DNA from: Pseudomonadota bacterium
Lineage (GTDB): Bacteria > Pseudomonadota > Gammaproteobacteria > Burkholderiales > SG8-39
Direction: 5' to 3'
DNA: 12,907 nt
NCBI GenBank assembly: GCA_021825225.1
Contig: JAKAIH010000020.1
Coordinates: forward strand, 1 to 12,907
Below the pieces are notes generated by a model, which made no database searches, was not told where the DNA came from, and saw nothing but the letters and a program-made list of their open reading frames with translations. Position numbers and translations under genes: made by a program. Below, piece after piece: positions 5,519-12,179 of this stretch (position 1 is the first letter of the stretch; every line of letters starts with the position of its first letter).

Positions 5519-6727
5519 TTACTCGCCTATCACCCCGCCCAGCAGCACCCATTGCTTGCCGTTGAATTGCTCCAGCTGCAGCGATTCGAACGGAGAGTAA
5601 TCGCTGGGGCTGGTGTTGACTATGACGCCTGGCAGCGCCACATCGAGCTGCACATTCCTCAGGTTTGCCGCCTGTTTCATGATGTTGTCGCGCGTCAGCG
5701 TATCGCCGGCCTGCCGCAGCACCTGCACCAGCAGCTGCGCGGCAGCGTAGCCATAAACATTCAGGTAATCGCTTTGGCTGCCTTCCGGATAGTACTTGCT
5801 CATGAAGGCGCGCCAGGCCTTGATGCCGGCATCATTGCGCCAGCGCGGGTCCACCGGATCCTTGAGATACGCTGCGGAGTACAGGCCTACCGCTTTGTCC
5901 GGGCCCGCAGGGGTCAGCACCGAGCCGATCGAATTCGACACGCTGTTCAGGTAGTGCACCGGATGCCAGCCGATGTCGTAGGCCTTGCGTATCGCCAGCG
6001 CCGCGAACTTCGGTGTGGCGATGTCGAAGAAGACATCGGCGCCCGAGGCTTTGAGTTCGATGATTTGCGAGTCGATGGTCGGATCGGTGACCTCATAGGA
6101 GACTGCGGACACGATCGCTCCATTCTTGTCGCCCAGGCCCTCCCTGAAACCTTTCAGGTAATCCTTGCCGTAATCGTCGTTCTGGTAGAGCACGCCGATC
6201 CTCGCATCGGGCCGGGTCTTGAGGATATGCCGGGCGTAGACCCGGCCCTCGGTCTGATAACTCGGCTGACCGCCCATGGTCCAGGGGTAATGCTTCGGAT
6301 CACCCCATTTGCTCGCGCCGGCGGCCACGAACAGCTGCGGCACTTTGCTCGCGTTCATGTACTTGTGGATCGCAGAATTCGTCGGCGTGCCCAGGCAATT
6401 GAACAGCAGCAGCACCCGCTCCTGCTCGACCAGGCGGCGCGCCACCTCGAAGGTCTTGCCCGGGTTGTAGCCGTCGTCCAGGCTGATGAATCGTATCTTG
6501 CGGCCGTTGATGCCGCCTGCGTCGTTGATCATGCGGAAATAAGCCGCCTCGACCCTGCCGATCACGCCGTAGGCCGAGGCCGGGCCACTGTAGGGCATGA
6601 TGTTTCCGATCCTGATCTCGGCATCGGGTGCTCCGGGATCGTGTTGCTGCTGCGCCGCAGCGCCCGATATGCCGAGCGCCAATCCCATCATCGCGCTCGC
6701 TGCAACGAACAACTTTCTGGCTGACAT
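5519..6727 (-). CDS. Liv-type ABC transporter substrate-binding protein (branched-chain amino acid/amide family)
   Basis: Periplasmic ligand-binding protein of the type I fold, LivK/UrtA-like (Peripla_BP_6 group), 402 residues. Residues 1-25 form a signal peptide (MSARKLF, hydrophobic core, GAAA-Q cleavage). The mature part opens with IRIGNIMPYSGPASAYG (38-54), where relatives have GPxSG/ASAYG, then NDAGGINGRKI (68-78) and RIGVLYQNDDYGKDYLKG in the second lobe, all family hallmarks. The start at 6727 has GAGGA nine bases upstream; the longer frame to 6814 would put 29 residues before the signal peptide. No permease or ATPase genes are nearby, so it is an orphan receptor, as is frequent in Burkholderiales. 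The ligand may be an amino acid, amide or aromatic acid. It lies 77 bases upstream of the MarR-1 gene on the same strand, with no clear terminator. Confidence 0.92.
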   Translation of the reverse strand: MSARKLFVAASAMMGLALGISGAAAQQQHDPGAPDAEIRIGNIMPYSGPASAYGVIGRVEAAYFRMINDAGGINGRKIRFISLDDGYNPGKTFEVARRLVEQERVLLLFNCLGTPTNSAIHKYMNASKVPQLFVAAGASKWGDPKHYPWTMGGQPSYQTEGRVYARHILKTRPDARIGVLYQNDDYGKDYLKGFREGLGDKNGAIVSAVSYEVTDPTIDSQIIELKASGADVFFDIATPKFAALAIRKAYDIGWHPVHYLNSVSNSIGSVLTPAGPDKAVGLYSAAYLKDPVDPRWRNDAGIKAWRAFMSKYYPEGSQSDYLNVYGYAAAQLLVQVLRQAGDTLTRDNIMKQAANLRNVQLDVALPGVIVNTSPSDYSPFESLQLEQFNGKQWVLLGGVIGE

Positions 6728-6800
6728 GATGGCCGGTCCTCGTAATGGTTGGCTACGCCAGATTCGGCGCACTGGCGTACGCGCCACGCAGTATCTGCGA

Positions 6801-6815
6801 ATTGCGCTGTGCAAT
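6801..6815. promoter_or_regulatory. Small inverted repeat upstream of the binding-protein gene
   Basis: ATTGC (6801-6805) and GCAAT (6811-6815) with a five-base spacer lie in the divergent region between the binding-protein gene and the LTxxQ gene. A possible regulator site; short enough to be chance. Confidence 0.2.
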
Positions 6816-7009
6816 CAATAACGGGCAACGCACGGCCAGCTATTTGTACGCTTGTGTATCAATACCGGTCCCGTGCTACCTGCGCGTACAACATCACAAC
6901 GTGGAATTTACATGCGCGTGTTGCAATGGCAATCGATGCGGCCGGATGACCCGACGCGGTATCTCGGGGCTACGCAGATTGCCGAAACTCACTGAATGGA
7001 GAGCAGATC

Positions 7010-7615
7010 ATGAAACGGGCAGCGAAGATTCTGATGACTTTGGGCGCGGCCTTGTCCCTGGGCCTGGCGGCGGCCGCGGTTAGCGCGCAAGGCTACGGTC
7101 CGGGCTGGGGCGGCTGGCACATGGGCGGCTACGGGCCCGGATACGGCATGGGCCCAGGCTATGGCATGGGCCACGGCATGGGACCCGGCTGGGGCATGCG
7201 CGCTTCCGGCAGGGGCCCGGGCTACGGCATGGGGCCGCAGGCAATGTTCGGCGGCTACGGCAATGTGGATGACAACCTGGCGGCGCTGAAAGCGCAACTC
7301 GGAATCACGGCCAAGCAGGACGGCGCATGGCAGGCTTTCGCCAATACCGCCAAGCGACAGAGCGAAAACCGGCAGACCTGGCTCGCCAAGATGCAGCAGG
7401 CGCGCGGCGCCGGCTCGGCGCCGGAATTTCTCGCCCAGCAGGCGGAAATCATGAAGCAGCGCGAAGCCGAACTCGAGGCCAACGCAGCGGCGCTGAAGAA
7501 CCTCTATGCGGCGCTCACCCCGGAGCAACAGGCGATGGCCAATCAAAGCTTGGGCGGCTACGGGCCGGGAAACTGCCCACAGGCATACGGCGGACCTCGC
7601 GGACGTTTTCGCTAG
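7010..7615 (+). CDS. Secreted Gly/Met-rich LTxxQ-motif protein (Spy/CpxP-like)
   Basis: Predicted periplasmic protein of 201 residues. A signal peptide covers 1-26 (KRAAK, hydrophobic core, AVSA-Q). Residues about 28-85 are a low-complexity region built from imperfect GYGMGPG/GHGMGPGW units rich in Gly, Tyr, Met and His. From about 86 on the protein is alpha-helical, with LGITAKQDGAWQAF (97-110) and LTPEQQ (169-174), the paired LTxxQ-like motifs of the Spy/CpxP family, whose known members bind unfolded proteins or sense metal and envelope stress. The Met/His-rich repeat could bind copper, but this is inference. The start is supported by GGAGAG six bases upstream. It is transcribed alone, divergently from the binding-protein gene. 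Confidence 0.85.
   Translation: MKRAAKILMTLGAALSLGLAAAAVSAQGYGPGWGGWHMGGYGPGYGMGPGYGMGHGMGPGWGMRASGRGPGYGMGPQAMFGGYGNVDDNLAALKAQLGITAKQDGAWQAFANTAKRQSENRQTWLAKMQQARGAGSAPEFLAQQAEIMKQREAELEANAAALKNLYAALTPEQQAMANQSLGGYGPGNCPQAYGGPRGRFR
7093..7262 (+). repeat. Imperfect tandem repeats encoding the Gly/Met-rich region
   Basis: Variants of GGCTACGGNCCGG and GGCATGGGC recur along this segment of the LTxxQ gene, such as GGCTATGGCATGGGC and GGCTACGGCATGGGG. They encode the GYGMGPG-type units. Such repeats can expand or contract by slippage, which would change the length of the region between strains. Confidence 0.6.
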
Positions 7616-7626
7616 GACACAGGCAC

Positions 7627-7656
7627 GCGGGGCGGCGCTGCAGCCGCCTCGCGTTT
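7627..7656 (+). terminator. GC-rich hairpin ending the LTxxQ gene
   Basis: GCGGGGCGGC (7627-7636) pairs with GCCGCCTCGC (7643-7652) in a ten-pair stem with one G-T wobble and a six-base loop, followed by GTTT. It starts 12 bases after the stop codon and lies between convergent genes, so it is a probable transcription end despite the short T-run. Confidence 0.55.
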
Positions 7657-7727
7657 GAAGCCAGGAGGCACGGCGGCGGCATGCAGTCGGACGCGCTCGC
7701 AATAGTCGCGGCCGTGGCGCGCAAGAA

Positions 7728-8198
7728 CTAGTGGCGGTCGAAGGCCCGCATATCGGGAACGATGAAACGCCCCTGCAGCGACAGCAACTCGGCGCGGTGC
7801 AGGCGCGCCAGCTTGTCGAGCACCGTCTCGCCTTTTGCCAGCAGGCGGATTTCGATCCGCCGCCGGTCTTCGGAGGAGCGGCGGCGTTCCACGAAGCCCA
7901 GCTTTTCGCAGCGCGAAATCAGCGCCACCACGCCGTGGTGCTGCGCCTGCAGGCGCTCGGCGAGTTCTCCGACGGTCGCCCAATCGCGACCGGGATAGCC
8001 CTTGATCTGCAACAGCAACAGGTATTGCTGCGGTTTGATCCCGTGCTGCCGGGCGAGATGTTCGCTGAATCTGACGAACTTGCGGATCTGATAGCGAAAA
8101 TCCGCAAGCGTTTCAAAATCGCGCTTGTTCAGCGGAACGGCATCGGGCTTTGGCACGGCGGATTCGACAGACTGGAGAATCTGGGATACATCCGGCAT
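7728..8198 (-). CDS. MarR family transcriptional regulator (MarR-2), paired with a Yip1-like membrane protein
   Basis: Winged-helix regulator of 156 residues. Seen in order: a helical dimerisation segment with RYQIRKFVRFSEHLARQHGI (about 35-54), KPQQYLLLLQIKG (55-67), the helix-turn-helix TVGELAERLQAQHHGVVALI (75-94) and the wing RRRSSEDRRRIEIRLLAKG (105-123). The spacing and the wing are typical of MarR. I chose the ATG at 8198; a TTG at 8225 would add nine residues but neither has a strong ribosome site. It follows the membrane-protein gene by 49 bases and shares its promoter, so it probably regulates that promoter through the AT-rich inverted repeat at 8896-8916. It differs clearly in sequence from MarR-1 at 4992-5441. 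Confidence 0.9.
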   Translation of the reverse strand: MPDVSQILQSVESAVPKPDAVPLNKRDFETLADFRYQIRKFVRFSEHLARQHGIKPQQYLLLLQIKGYPGRDWATVGELAERLQAQHHGVVALISRCEKLGFVERRRSSEDRRRIEIRLLAKGETVLDKLARLHRAELLSLQGRFIVPDMRAFDRH

Positions 8199-8247
8199 CG
8201 TCGCCCAATACTGCCGCGCTGGCAAGCACGCAGCGTCGCTGTCGGTA

Positions 8248-8808
8248 TCAATGCACCAGCACGATCTGCATCAGCAGCAGCCAGGCGAGCAGTCCGGCGC
8301 CGGTGATCACAGTCGCCATTTGCAGCGCCCGGATGTCTTCGTGCATGCGAAACAGCGCGTATACGCCGCGATAGGTCAGTGCCAGCGAGCACAGCAGGCC
8401 CAGTCCGCCGACGGTCACGCATACCGCCAGATTCGGGACGAACAATACGAGGGACGAAAGCCACATCGGAACCGGAGCAATGGCCGCGACGGTGAAACAC
8501 TCGTGATAGCCCGCCGCGACGCCGTTGGCGCGACAGGCGAGGTAGTTCAGCGTTGCCATCGCCGGAACGGTGAGCAATTCGGCGATAAAGAATATCGCGG
8601 CAGCGGCATGCCACTGTGCAGGCGAAACTCCCGCGGCGAAAATCTCGCCGTAATTCCCTCCCGCGTAATAGATCATCGCCGGCGGCAGCAGGGAAAGAGG
8701 CAAAACCATCAGGACGAACAAACGGGAAACAGACGGATGAATCCTGATCAGTTCATCCCACCCGCGATGAAACGAGAACATCATGTTCGGCATTTGTAAT
8801 GGATTCAC
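8248..8808 (-). CDS. Yip1-family (DUF1282-like) five-helix membrane protein
   Basis: Predicted inner-membrane protein of 186 residues. Five hydrophobic segments are visible at about 29-49, 66-88, 104-126, 127-147 and 164-184, the layout of bacterial Yip1-domain proteins. The N-terminal FHRGWDELIRIHPSVSRL before the first helix is also in keeping with that family. Family function in bacteria is not established. The GTG at 8808 follows AAAGGAG at six-base spacing, which decides the start over the ATG at 8793. It is the first gene of a two-gene unit with MarR-2, expressed from a strong-looking promoter at 8893-8922. The pairing suggests that its amount is tuned by a ligand sensed by the regulator. 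Confidence 0.8.
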   Translation of the reverse strand: MNPLQMPNMMFSFHRGWDELIRIHPSVSRLFVLMVLPLSLLPPAMIYYAGGNYGEIFAAGVSPAQWHAAAAIFFIAELLTVPAMATLNYLACRANGVAAGYHECFTVAAIAPVPMWLSSLVLFVPNLAVCVTVGGLGLLCSLALTYRGVYALFRMHEDIRALQMATVITGAGLLAWLLLMQIVLVH

Positions 8809-8856
8809 GGCTAGCTCCTTTCTTCAAACCGGCCAAATTCGCTGAACAGCCGAGGC

Positions 8857-8892
8857 TGCGCTGGCGCGCATCAGCAGCCGCACGCCAGCGCA
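8857..8892. repeat. Inverted repeat across the predicted start site of the Yip1/MarR-2 operon
   Basis: TGCGCTGGCG (8857-8866) and CGCCAGCGCA (8883-8892) are exact reverse complements separated by 16 bases. The right arm touches the -10 box and contains the expected transcription start (about 8885-8886). It could be a second operator or, if transcription starts slightly earlier than predicted, a leader hairpin. Confidence 0.6.
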
Positions 8893-8922
8893 TTTATATA
8901 TCACGATATGATATATTGTCAA
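8893..8922 (-). promoter_or_regulatory. Sigma-70 promoter of the Yip1/MarR-2 operon with a built-in operator
   Basis: On the minus strand a consensus TTGACA (8922-8917) and TATAAA (8898-8893) are 18 bases apart. Between them and overlapping the -10 box lies ATATATC (8896-8902), seven bases, GATATAT (8910-8916), a perfect inverted repeat with seven-base arms. A nested ATATC-AC-GATAT (8898-8909) also occurs. A repressor bound here would exclude RNA polymerase. Confidence 0.7.
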
Positions 8923-8990
8923 GAAAGAAGACATCCGCCCTGACTGCGGGCAGGCTTCAATTCAGCTTGATGCGGCCTCGTTATGCATTT

Positions 8991-9010
8991 CGGCCGCTGC
9001 ATCGCGGCCG
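8991..9010. repeat. Strong GC hairpin downstream of the heptad-repeat gene
   Basis: CGGCCGC (8991-8997) pairs perfectly with GCGGCCG (9004-9010) over a six-base loop, about 40 bases after the stop of the gene at 9052-9459. There is no T-run in either direction, so it is more likely a 3'-end stabilising structure than an intrinsic terminator. Confidence 0.35.
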
Positions 9011-9051
9011 GCCGGAGACTGGCGCCCGGGGCCGGCGGGCGGCGCGCCTGC

Positions 9052-9459
9052 CTATGCGCCTGGCGTCTGGTTGAGCGCTTCGAGAGCGGCGATGGCCTGG
9101 TCTCGTGCGATCGCAGCCGCGTTCAGCCAGGCCTCTGCTGCAGCCCAGTCGGCCTCCGCTTTACTCCTCCCGGCGTAGGCCTTGTCGCGGCTTTCGACCG
9201 CCCTGGACAGAGCCATCAACTCGGCGTCCGAAATGCGCCGGTCGACGCCGGCGACGCGCCGGTCGGGGAACATATTGTCCCAGACCGAGCCCGGCCTGCG
9301 CCGGTCGGTGTCCGCCTTGCGCCGTTCGGTGACGATCTTATCCCAGCCAGCGTTTGCCTTGAGCAGGTCGGCTTGCGCCTTGATCAAGCCCTCGTTTGCG
9401 CGGCGCCAGTCGGCCTCTGCCCTTGCCAGGGCGGCTTCAAGTTCGGCACGTATGCTCAT
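9052..9459 (-). CDS. Small heptad-repeat, coiled-coil-like protein of unknown function
   Basis: A 135-residue protein with no signal peptide or membrane segment. After MSIR it can be cut almost completely into seven-residue units: AELEAAL, ARAEADW, RRANEGL, IKAQADL, LKANAGW, DKIVTER, RKADTDR, RRPGSVW, DNMFPDR, RVAGVDR, RISDAEL and on to IARDQAI, AALEALN. The commonest pattern is x-K/R-A-x-A-D-W/R/L. This predicts a long amphipathic helix or coiled coil, interrupted near the RRPGSVWDNMFPDR segment. The ATG at 9459 follows AAGGAGG at suitable spacing, strong support for a real gene. It lies 51 bases after the prolyl-isomerase lipoprotein gene on the same strand. I do not recognise a named family; similar KAxADRxKAxAD repeat proteins exist as hypotheticals in Burkholderiales, from memory. 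Confidence 0.75.
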   Translation of the reverse strand: MSIRAELEAALARAEADWRRANEGLIKAQADLLKANAGWDKIVTERRKADTDRRRPGSVWDNMFPDRRVAGVDRRISDAELMALSRAVESRDKAYAGRSKAEADWAAAEAWLNAAAIARDQAIAALEALNQTPGA

Positions 9460-9510
9460 CTACGCTCCTCCTTGGCTATGAGCTCACTCTCAAAATACCT
9501 GGCCCGGGGG

Positions 9511-10395
9511 CTATTTCTTGCCGGAATCCGCGGGTTTGGCTTCCGCAGCAGGCGCCGCAATGGACGCCTGCGCGATTTCGATCTTGGCCTTCGCCTTCAT
9601 GTCGTCGAATACCTTTTGCAGATTCTGTTCCTGCAGCTGCCGCATCAGTGAGGGCTTCAGTTGATCCAGCGGCGGAACCGCTTTCGGACGGGAATCTTCC
9701 AGCAGGATCACGTGATAGCCGAATTGCGTCTTCACCGGCTCTTCGGTGAACTTGCCTTTGGCCAGCTTGCTCACCGCAGCGCCGAATTCCGGAACCATGC
9801 CGCTGGGGTCGAACCAGCCCAAGTCGCCGCCATTGGTTTTGGAACCCGGATCCTTGGATTTTTCCTTGGCCAGCGCCTCGAACGCTTTCGGGTTCTTGTT
9901 CAGCTTGGCGATAATGTCCTTGGCATCCGCTTCCTTGTCGACCAGGATGTGGCGCGCCTTGTACTCGGTGCCAGCGCTCTGCGTCTTGAGCTTCTCGTAC
10001 TCGGCCTTGAGCGCGTCCTCGCTGACAGGATTGTTCTTGAGGTAGTCCTGGACAAAGGCGTCAACCAGGACCGATTGTTTGATCAGTTCGACCTGATCCG
10101 CCACTTCGGGCGCCTTGTCCAACCCCTTCTTGACCGCTTCCTGTGAGATCAGCAGCTGCATCGCCAGACGATCGATGAATGCCTTGCGCGCCTCGGGGCC
10201 CGCATCCCGCCCCAGACCCGCGCGCTGCTTGAGCATCAGGTCGACAAGGCGCTCGCTGATGGGCGTACCGTTGACGGTGGCTGCCACCGCCTCCTTGACC
10301 GGCGCGCTGCCTTGTACGGCGTCCTTGGAAGTGCAGGCGATCAGAGTCAGCAAGGAAGCAGCGCCGGCCAGCAGAATCGCGGGCTTGATAGACAT
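9511..10395 (-). CDS. Parvulin-type peptidyl-prolyl cis-trans isomerase lipoprotein (PpiC/SurA/PrsA-like)
   Basis: Predicted periplasmic lipoprotein of 294 residues that assists folding of exported proteins by isomerising X-Pro bonds. The signal ends in a lipobox LIAC with Cys21 as lipid anchor. Residues about 35-140 are a SurA-N-like helical chaperone region (VNGTPISERLVDLML, then LAMQLLISQEAVKKGLD). The parvulin domain spans about 143-236 with EYKARHILV (144-152), GGDLGWFDPSGMVPEFGAAV (189-208) and TQFGYHVILLED (223-234), the last two being family signatures. A C-terminal extension rich in Lys and Ala ends in SGKK. The ATG at 10395 has AGGA nine bases upstream. A likely -10 box (TAAAAT) lies about 60 bases upstream of the start. 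It precedes the heptad-repeat gene. Confidence 0.93.
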   Translation of the reverse strand: MSIKPAILLAGAASLLTLIACTSKDAVQGSAPVKEAVAATVNGTPISERLVDLMLKQRAGLGRDAGPEARKAFIDRLAMQLLISQEAVKKGLDKAPEVADQVELIKQSVLVDAFVQDYLKNNPVSEDALKAEYEKLKTQSAGTEYKARHILVDKEADAKDIIAKLNKNPKAFEALAKEKSKDPGSKTNGGDLGWFDPSGMVPEFGAAVSKLAKGKFTEEPVKTQFGYHVILLEDSRPKAVPPLDQLKPSLMRQLQEQNLQKVFDDMKAKAKIEIAQASIAAPAAEAKPADSGKK

Positions 10396-10446
10396 GTTGG
10401 AATTTCCTAGTTAGGTGAGTGAGGTGAAACGGTCAGCGGGAGCGAT

Positions 10447-10468
10447 AAGCTGTGTATTTTACCAGCTT
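10447..10468. promoter_or_regulatory. Inverted repeat with embedded -10-like box upstream of the isomerase gene
   Basis: AAGCTG (10447-10452) and CAGCTT (10463-10468) flank TAAAAT (minus strand, 10461-10456), which resembles the -10 box of a leftward promoter for the prolyl isomerase. No good -35 match is seen at 16-18 bases. The same repeat could instead act as a weak 3' hairpin for the GMC gene, which ends 32 bases upstream. Confidence 0.4.
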
Positions 10469-10499
10469 GCGCCCGATTCATTATTGCAAACCGGACGGC

Positions 10500-12134
10500 T
10501 TATTCCCGGCTGCTCTGCACTATCATTGCGCCGCGTTCGGCGATCATCAGCGTGGGGGAATTGGTATTGCCCGAGGTAATCGCCGGCATGATCGAGGCGT
10601 CGATCACGCGCAGCCGCTCGATGCCGCGCACGCGCAGCTGCGGATCGACCACTGCCGTGGCATCGTCCGCGCGTCCCATTTTGCAGGTTCCCACCGGATG
10701 AAAGATGGTGGTGCCGATATTGCCCGCGGCCTCCACCAGCTGTTCGTCCGTCGCAAATCCCGGGCCCGGCAGGAATTCCTCGGGTGCGTATTTCTTCATC
10801 GTCCGGGTGCCGAGCACGATGCTGCGCGCCAGCCGCAGCGATTGTACCGCGATGGCCTGGTCCTGCGGCGCGGAGAGATAGTTGAGCATGATCGCCGGAT
10901 GGGCGCGCGCATCCGGCGACTTGATGCGCACATGGCCGCGCGAGGCCGGACGCAGATTGCACACGCTCGCGGTGAACGCAGGGAACGGATGCAAAGGATC
11001 GCCGAACTTGTCGAGCGACAGGGGCTGCACGTGGAACTCCAGGTTGGGCGTAGCCTGCGCGGGGTCGCTTTTCAGGAACGCGCCGAGCTGCGACGGCGCC
11101 ATGGTCAGGGGGCCGGTGCGGTGCAGCGCGTATTCCAGCGCCATCTTCGCCTTGCCCCACCAGGAATTGGCCATGGTATTGAGCGTGAGCACGTTCTGCA
11201 CTTTGAACGCCATGCGCAATTGCAGGTGATCCTGCAGGTTCTCGCCAACCGGCAGCTCGTGGGACAGCGCTATGCCGTGGCGCTGCAGCAGCGCGCCCGG
11301 CCCGATGCCTGAGAGCTGCAGAATTTGCGGGCTGCCGATCGCACCCGCAGCGAGGATGGTGTCGCGCTTCGCGGCGGCGAAAACTTCCTCGCTGCCGCGC
11401 GTGTACTCGACGCCCAGCACGCGCCTGCCTTCGAGCCGCAGCTTGTTTACCTGCGCCCCGGTGACCACGCTGAGGTTCGGCCGGTTCAGCGCCGGACGCA
11501 GGAAGGCCTTCGCGCTGTTCACGCGCACGCCGCGGCGCTGGTTCACTTCGAATTTGGAGCTGCCGCCATTGTCGCCGCGGTTGAAGTCCTCGACCTTGGC
11601 GATGCCGGTCTCGAGCGCGGCGTCGCGAAACGCATCCAGTATCTCCCAGGACAGCCGCTGGCGCTCGACGCGCCACTCATGTCCGTCGGCTTCGTCCGCG
11701 GCGCGCGCACCGTGGAAGGCGTCGGCGCCGCGCCAGTGGTCCTCGGATTTCCTGAAGACCGGCAACACGCTCTGCCAGGACCAGCCGGGATCGCCGCTGT
11801 GGCGCGCCCACTCGTCATAATCGCGTTCCTGTCCGCGCAGATAGAGCATGGCATTGATGGAGGAACTGCCGCCGAGCACGCGCCCGCGCGCATAGAGGAT
11901 GGAACGACCGTTGAGCCCGGGATCGGGCTCGGTCCGGTAGCACCAGTCGGTACGCGGATTGCCGATGCAGTAGAGGTAGCCTACAGGAATATGGATCCAG
12001 ATCCAGTCATCCTTGCCGCCGGCCTCGAGCAACAGCACTGTATTGTTCGGATCGGCCGACAGGCGGTTCGCGAGCAGGCAGCCCGCAGTGCCACCGCCGG
12101 CGATGACATAGTCGTATGGGCCTGTGGTTTTCAT
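10500..12134 (-). CDS. GMC-family FAD-dependent alcohol/choline dehydrogenase-like oxidoreductase
   Basis: Flavoprotein of 544 residues in the glucose-methanol-choline family, which oxidises alcohols to aldehydes. It shows the N-terminal FAD dinucleotide motif GGGTAGCLLANRLS (13-26) and LLLEAGG (34-40), then GMC signature 1 around GRVLGGSSSINAMLYLRG (84-101) and signature 2 around AGAIGSPQILQLSGIG. The C-terminal active-site block has NIGTTIFHPVGTCKMG with the expected catalytic His at about 479, and GNTNSPTLMIAERGA with the partner Asn at 523 or 525. Length and motifs match BetA/AlkJ-type dehydrogenases that pass electrons to the respiratory chain. Sequence alone does not distinguish choline, aliphatic or polyethylene-glycol alcohols. 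No betaine aldehyde dehydrogenase is nearby, so a betA call is not supported. AGGAG four bases before the ATG supports the start. It follows the secreted protein gene by 45 bases. Confidence 0.93.
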   Translation of the reverse strand: MKTTGPYDYVIAGGGTAGCLLANRLSADPNNTVLLLEAGGKDDWIWIHIPVGYLYCIGNPRTDWCYRTEPDPGLNGRSILYARGRVLGGSSSINAMLYLRGQERDYDEWARHSGDPGWSWQSVLPVFRKSEDHWRGADAFHGARAADEADGHEWRVERQRLSWEILDAFRDAALETGIAKVEDFNRGDNGGSSKFEVNQRRGVRVNSAKAFLRPALNRPNLSVVTGAQVNKLRLEGRRVLGVEYTRGSEEVFAAAKRDTILAAGAIGSPQILQLSGIGPGALLQRHGIALSHELPVGENLQDHLQLRMAFKVQNVLTLNTMANSWWGKAKMALEYALHRTGPLTMAPSQLGAFLKSDPAQATPNLEFHVQPLSLDKFGDPLHPFPAFTASVCNLRPASRGHVRIKSPDARAHPAIMLNYLSAPQDQAIAVQSLRLARSIVLGTRTMKKYAPEEFLPGPGFATDEQLVEAAGNIGTTIFHPVGTCKMGRADDATAVVDPQLRVRGIERLRVIDASIMPAITSGNTNSPTLMIAERGAMIVQSSRE

Positions 12135-12179
12135 GGTTCTCCTAAATTCTCCCCGGTTGCAGCGAGCGTACGCGGCCGA

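Noticed and set aside
5399..6724. 441-codon plus-strand open frame opposite the binding-protein gene, with an ATG from the palindrome
   Set aside because: The minus strand encodes a complete, recognisable signal-peptide-bearing binding protein. The plus frame has no family features, no -35 box and no ribosome site; it is a GC-rich antisense shadow.
8991..9010. Intrinsic terminator for the heptad-repeat gene
   Set aside because: The stem is strong but no T-run follows on the minus strand, so it is kept only as a hairpin.
8983..9651. 222-codon plus-strand frame with APVG/DRRR-like repeats
   Set aside because: It is the antisense reading of the heptad-repeat gene, whose own frame has a strong ribosome site. 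The repeats are a consequence of the 21-base period.
10459..11676. 405-codon minus-strand frame inside the GMC gene
   Set aside because: Arg/Ala-rich out-of-frame reading of the GMC gene, which is complete in the other frame.
10500..12134. Naming the GMC gene betA (choline dehydrogenase)
   Set aside because: No betaine aldehyde dehydrogenase, BetI or choline transporter lies nearby, and GMC enzymes of many specificities share these motifs.
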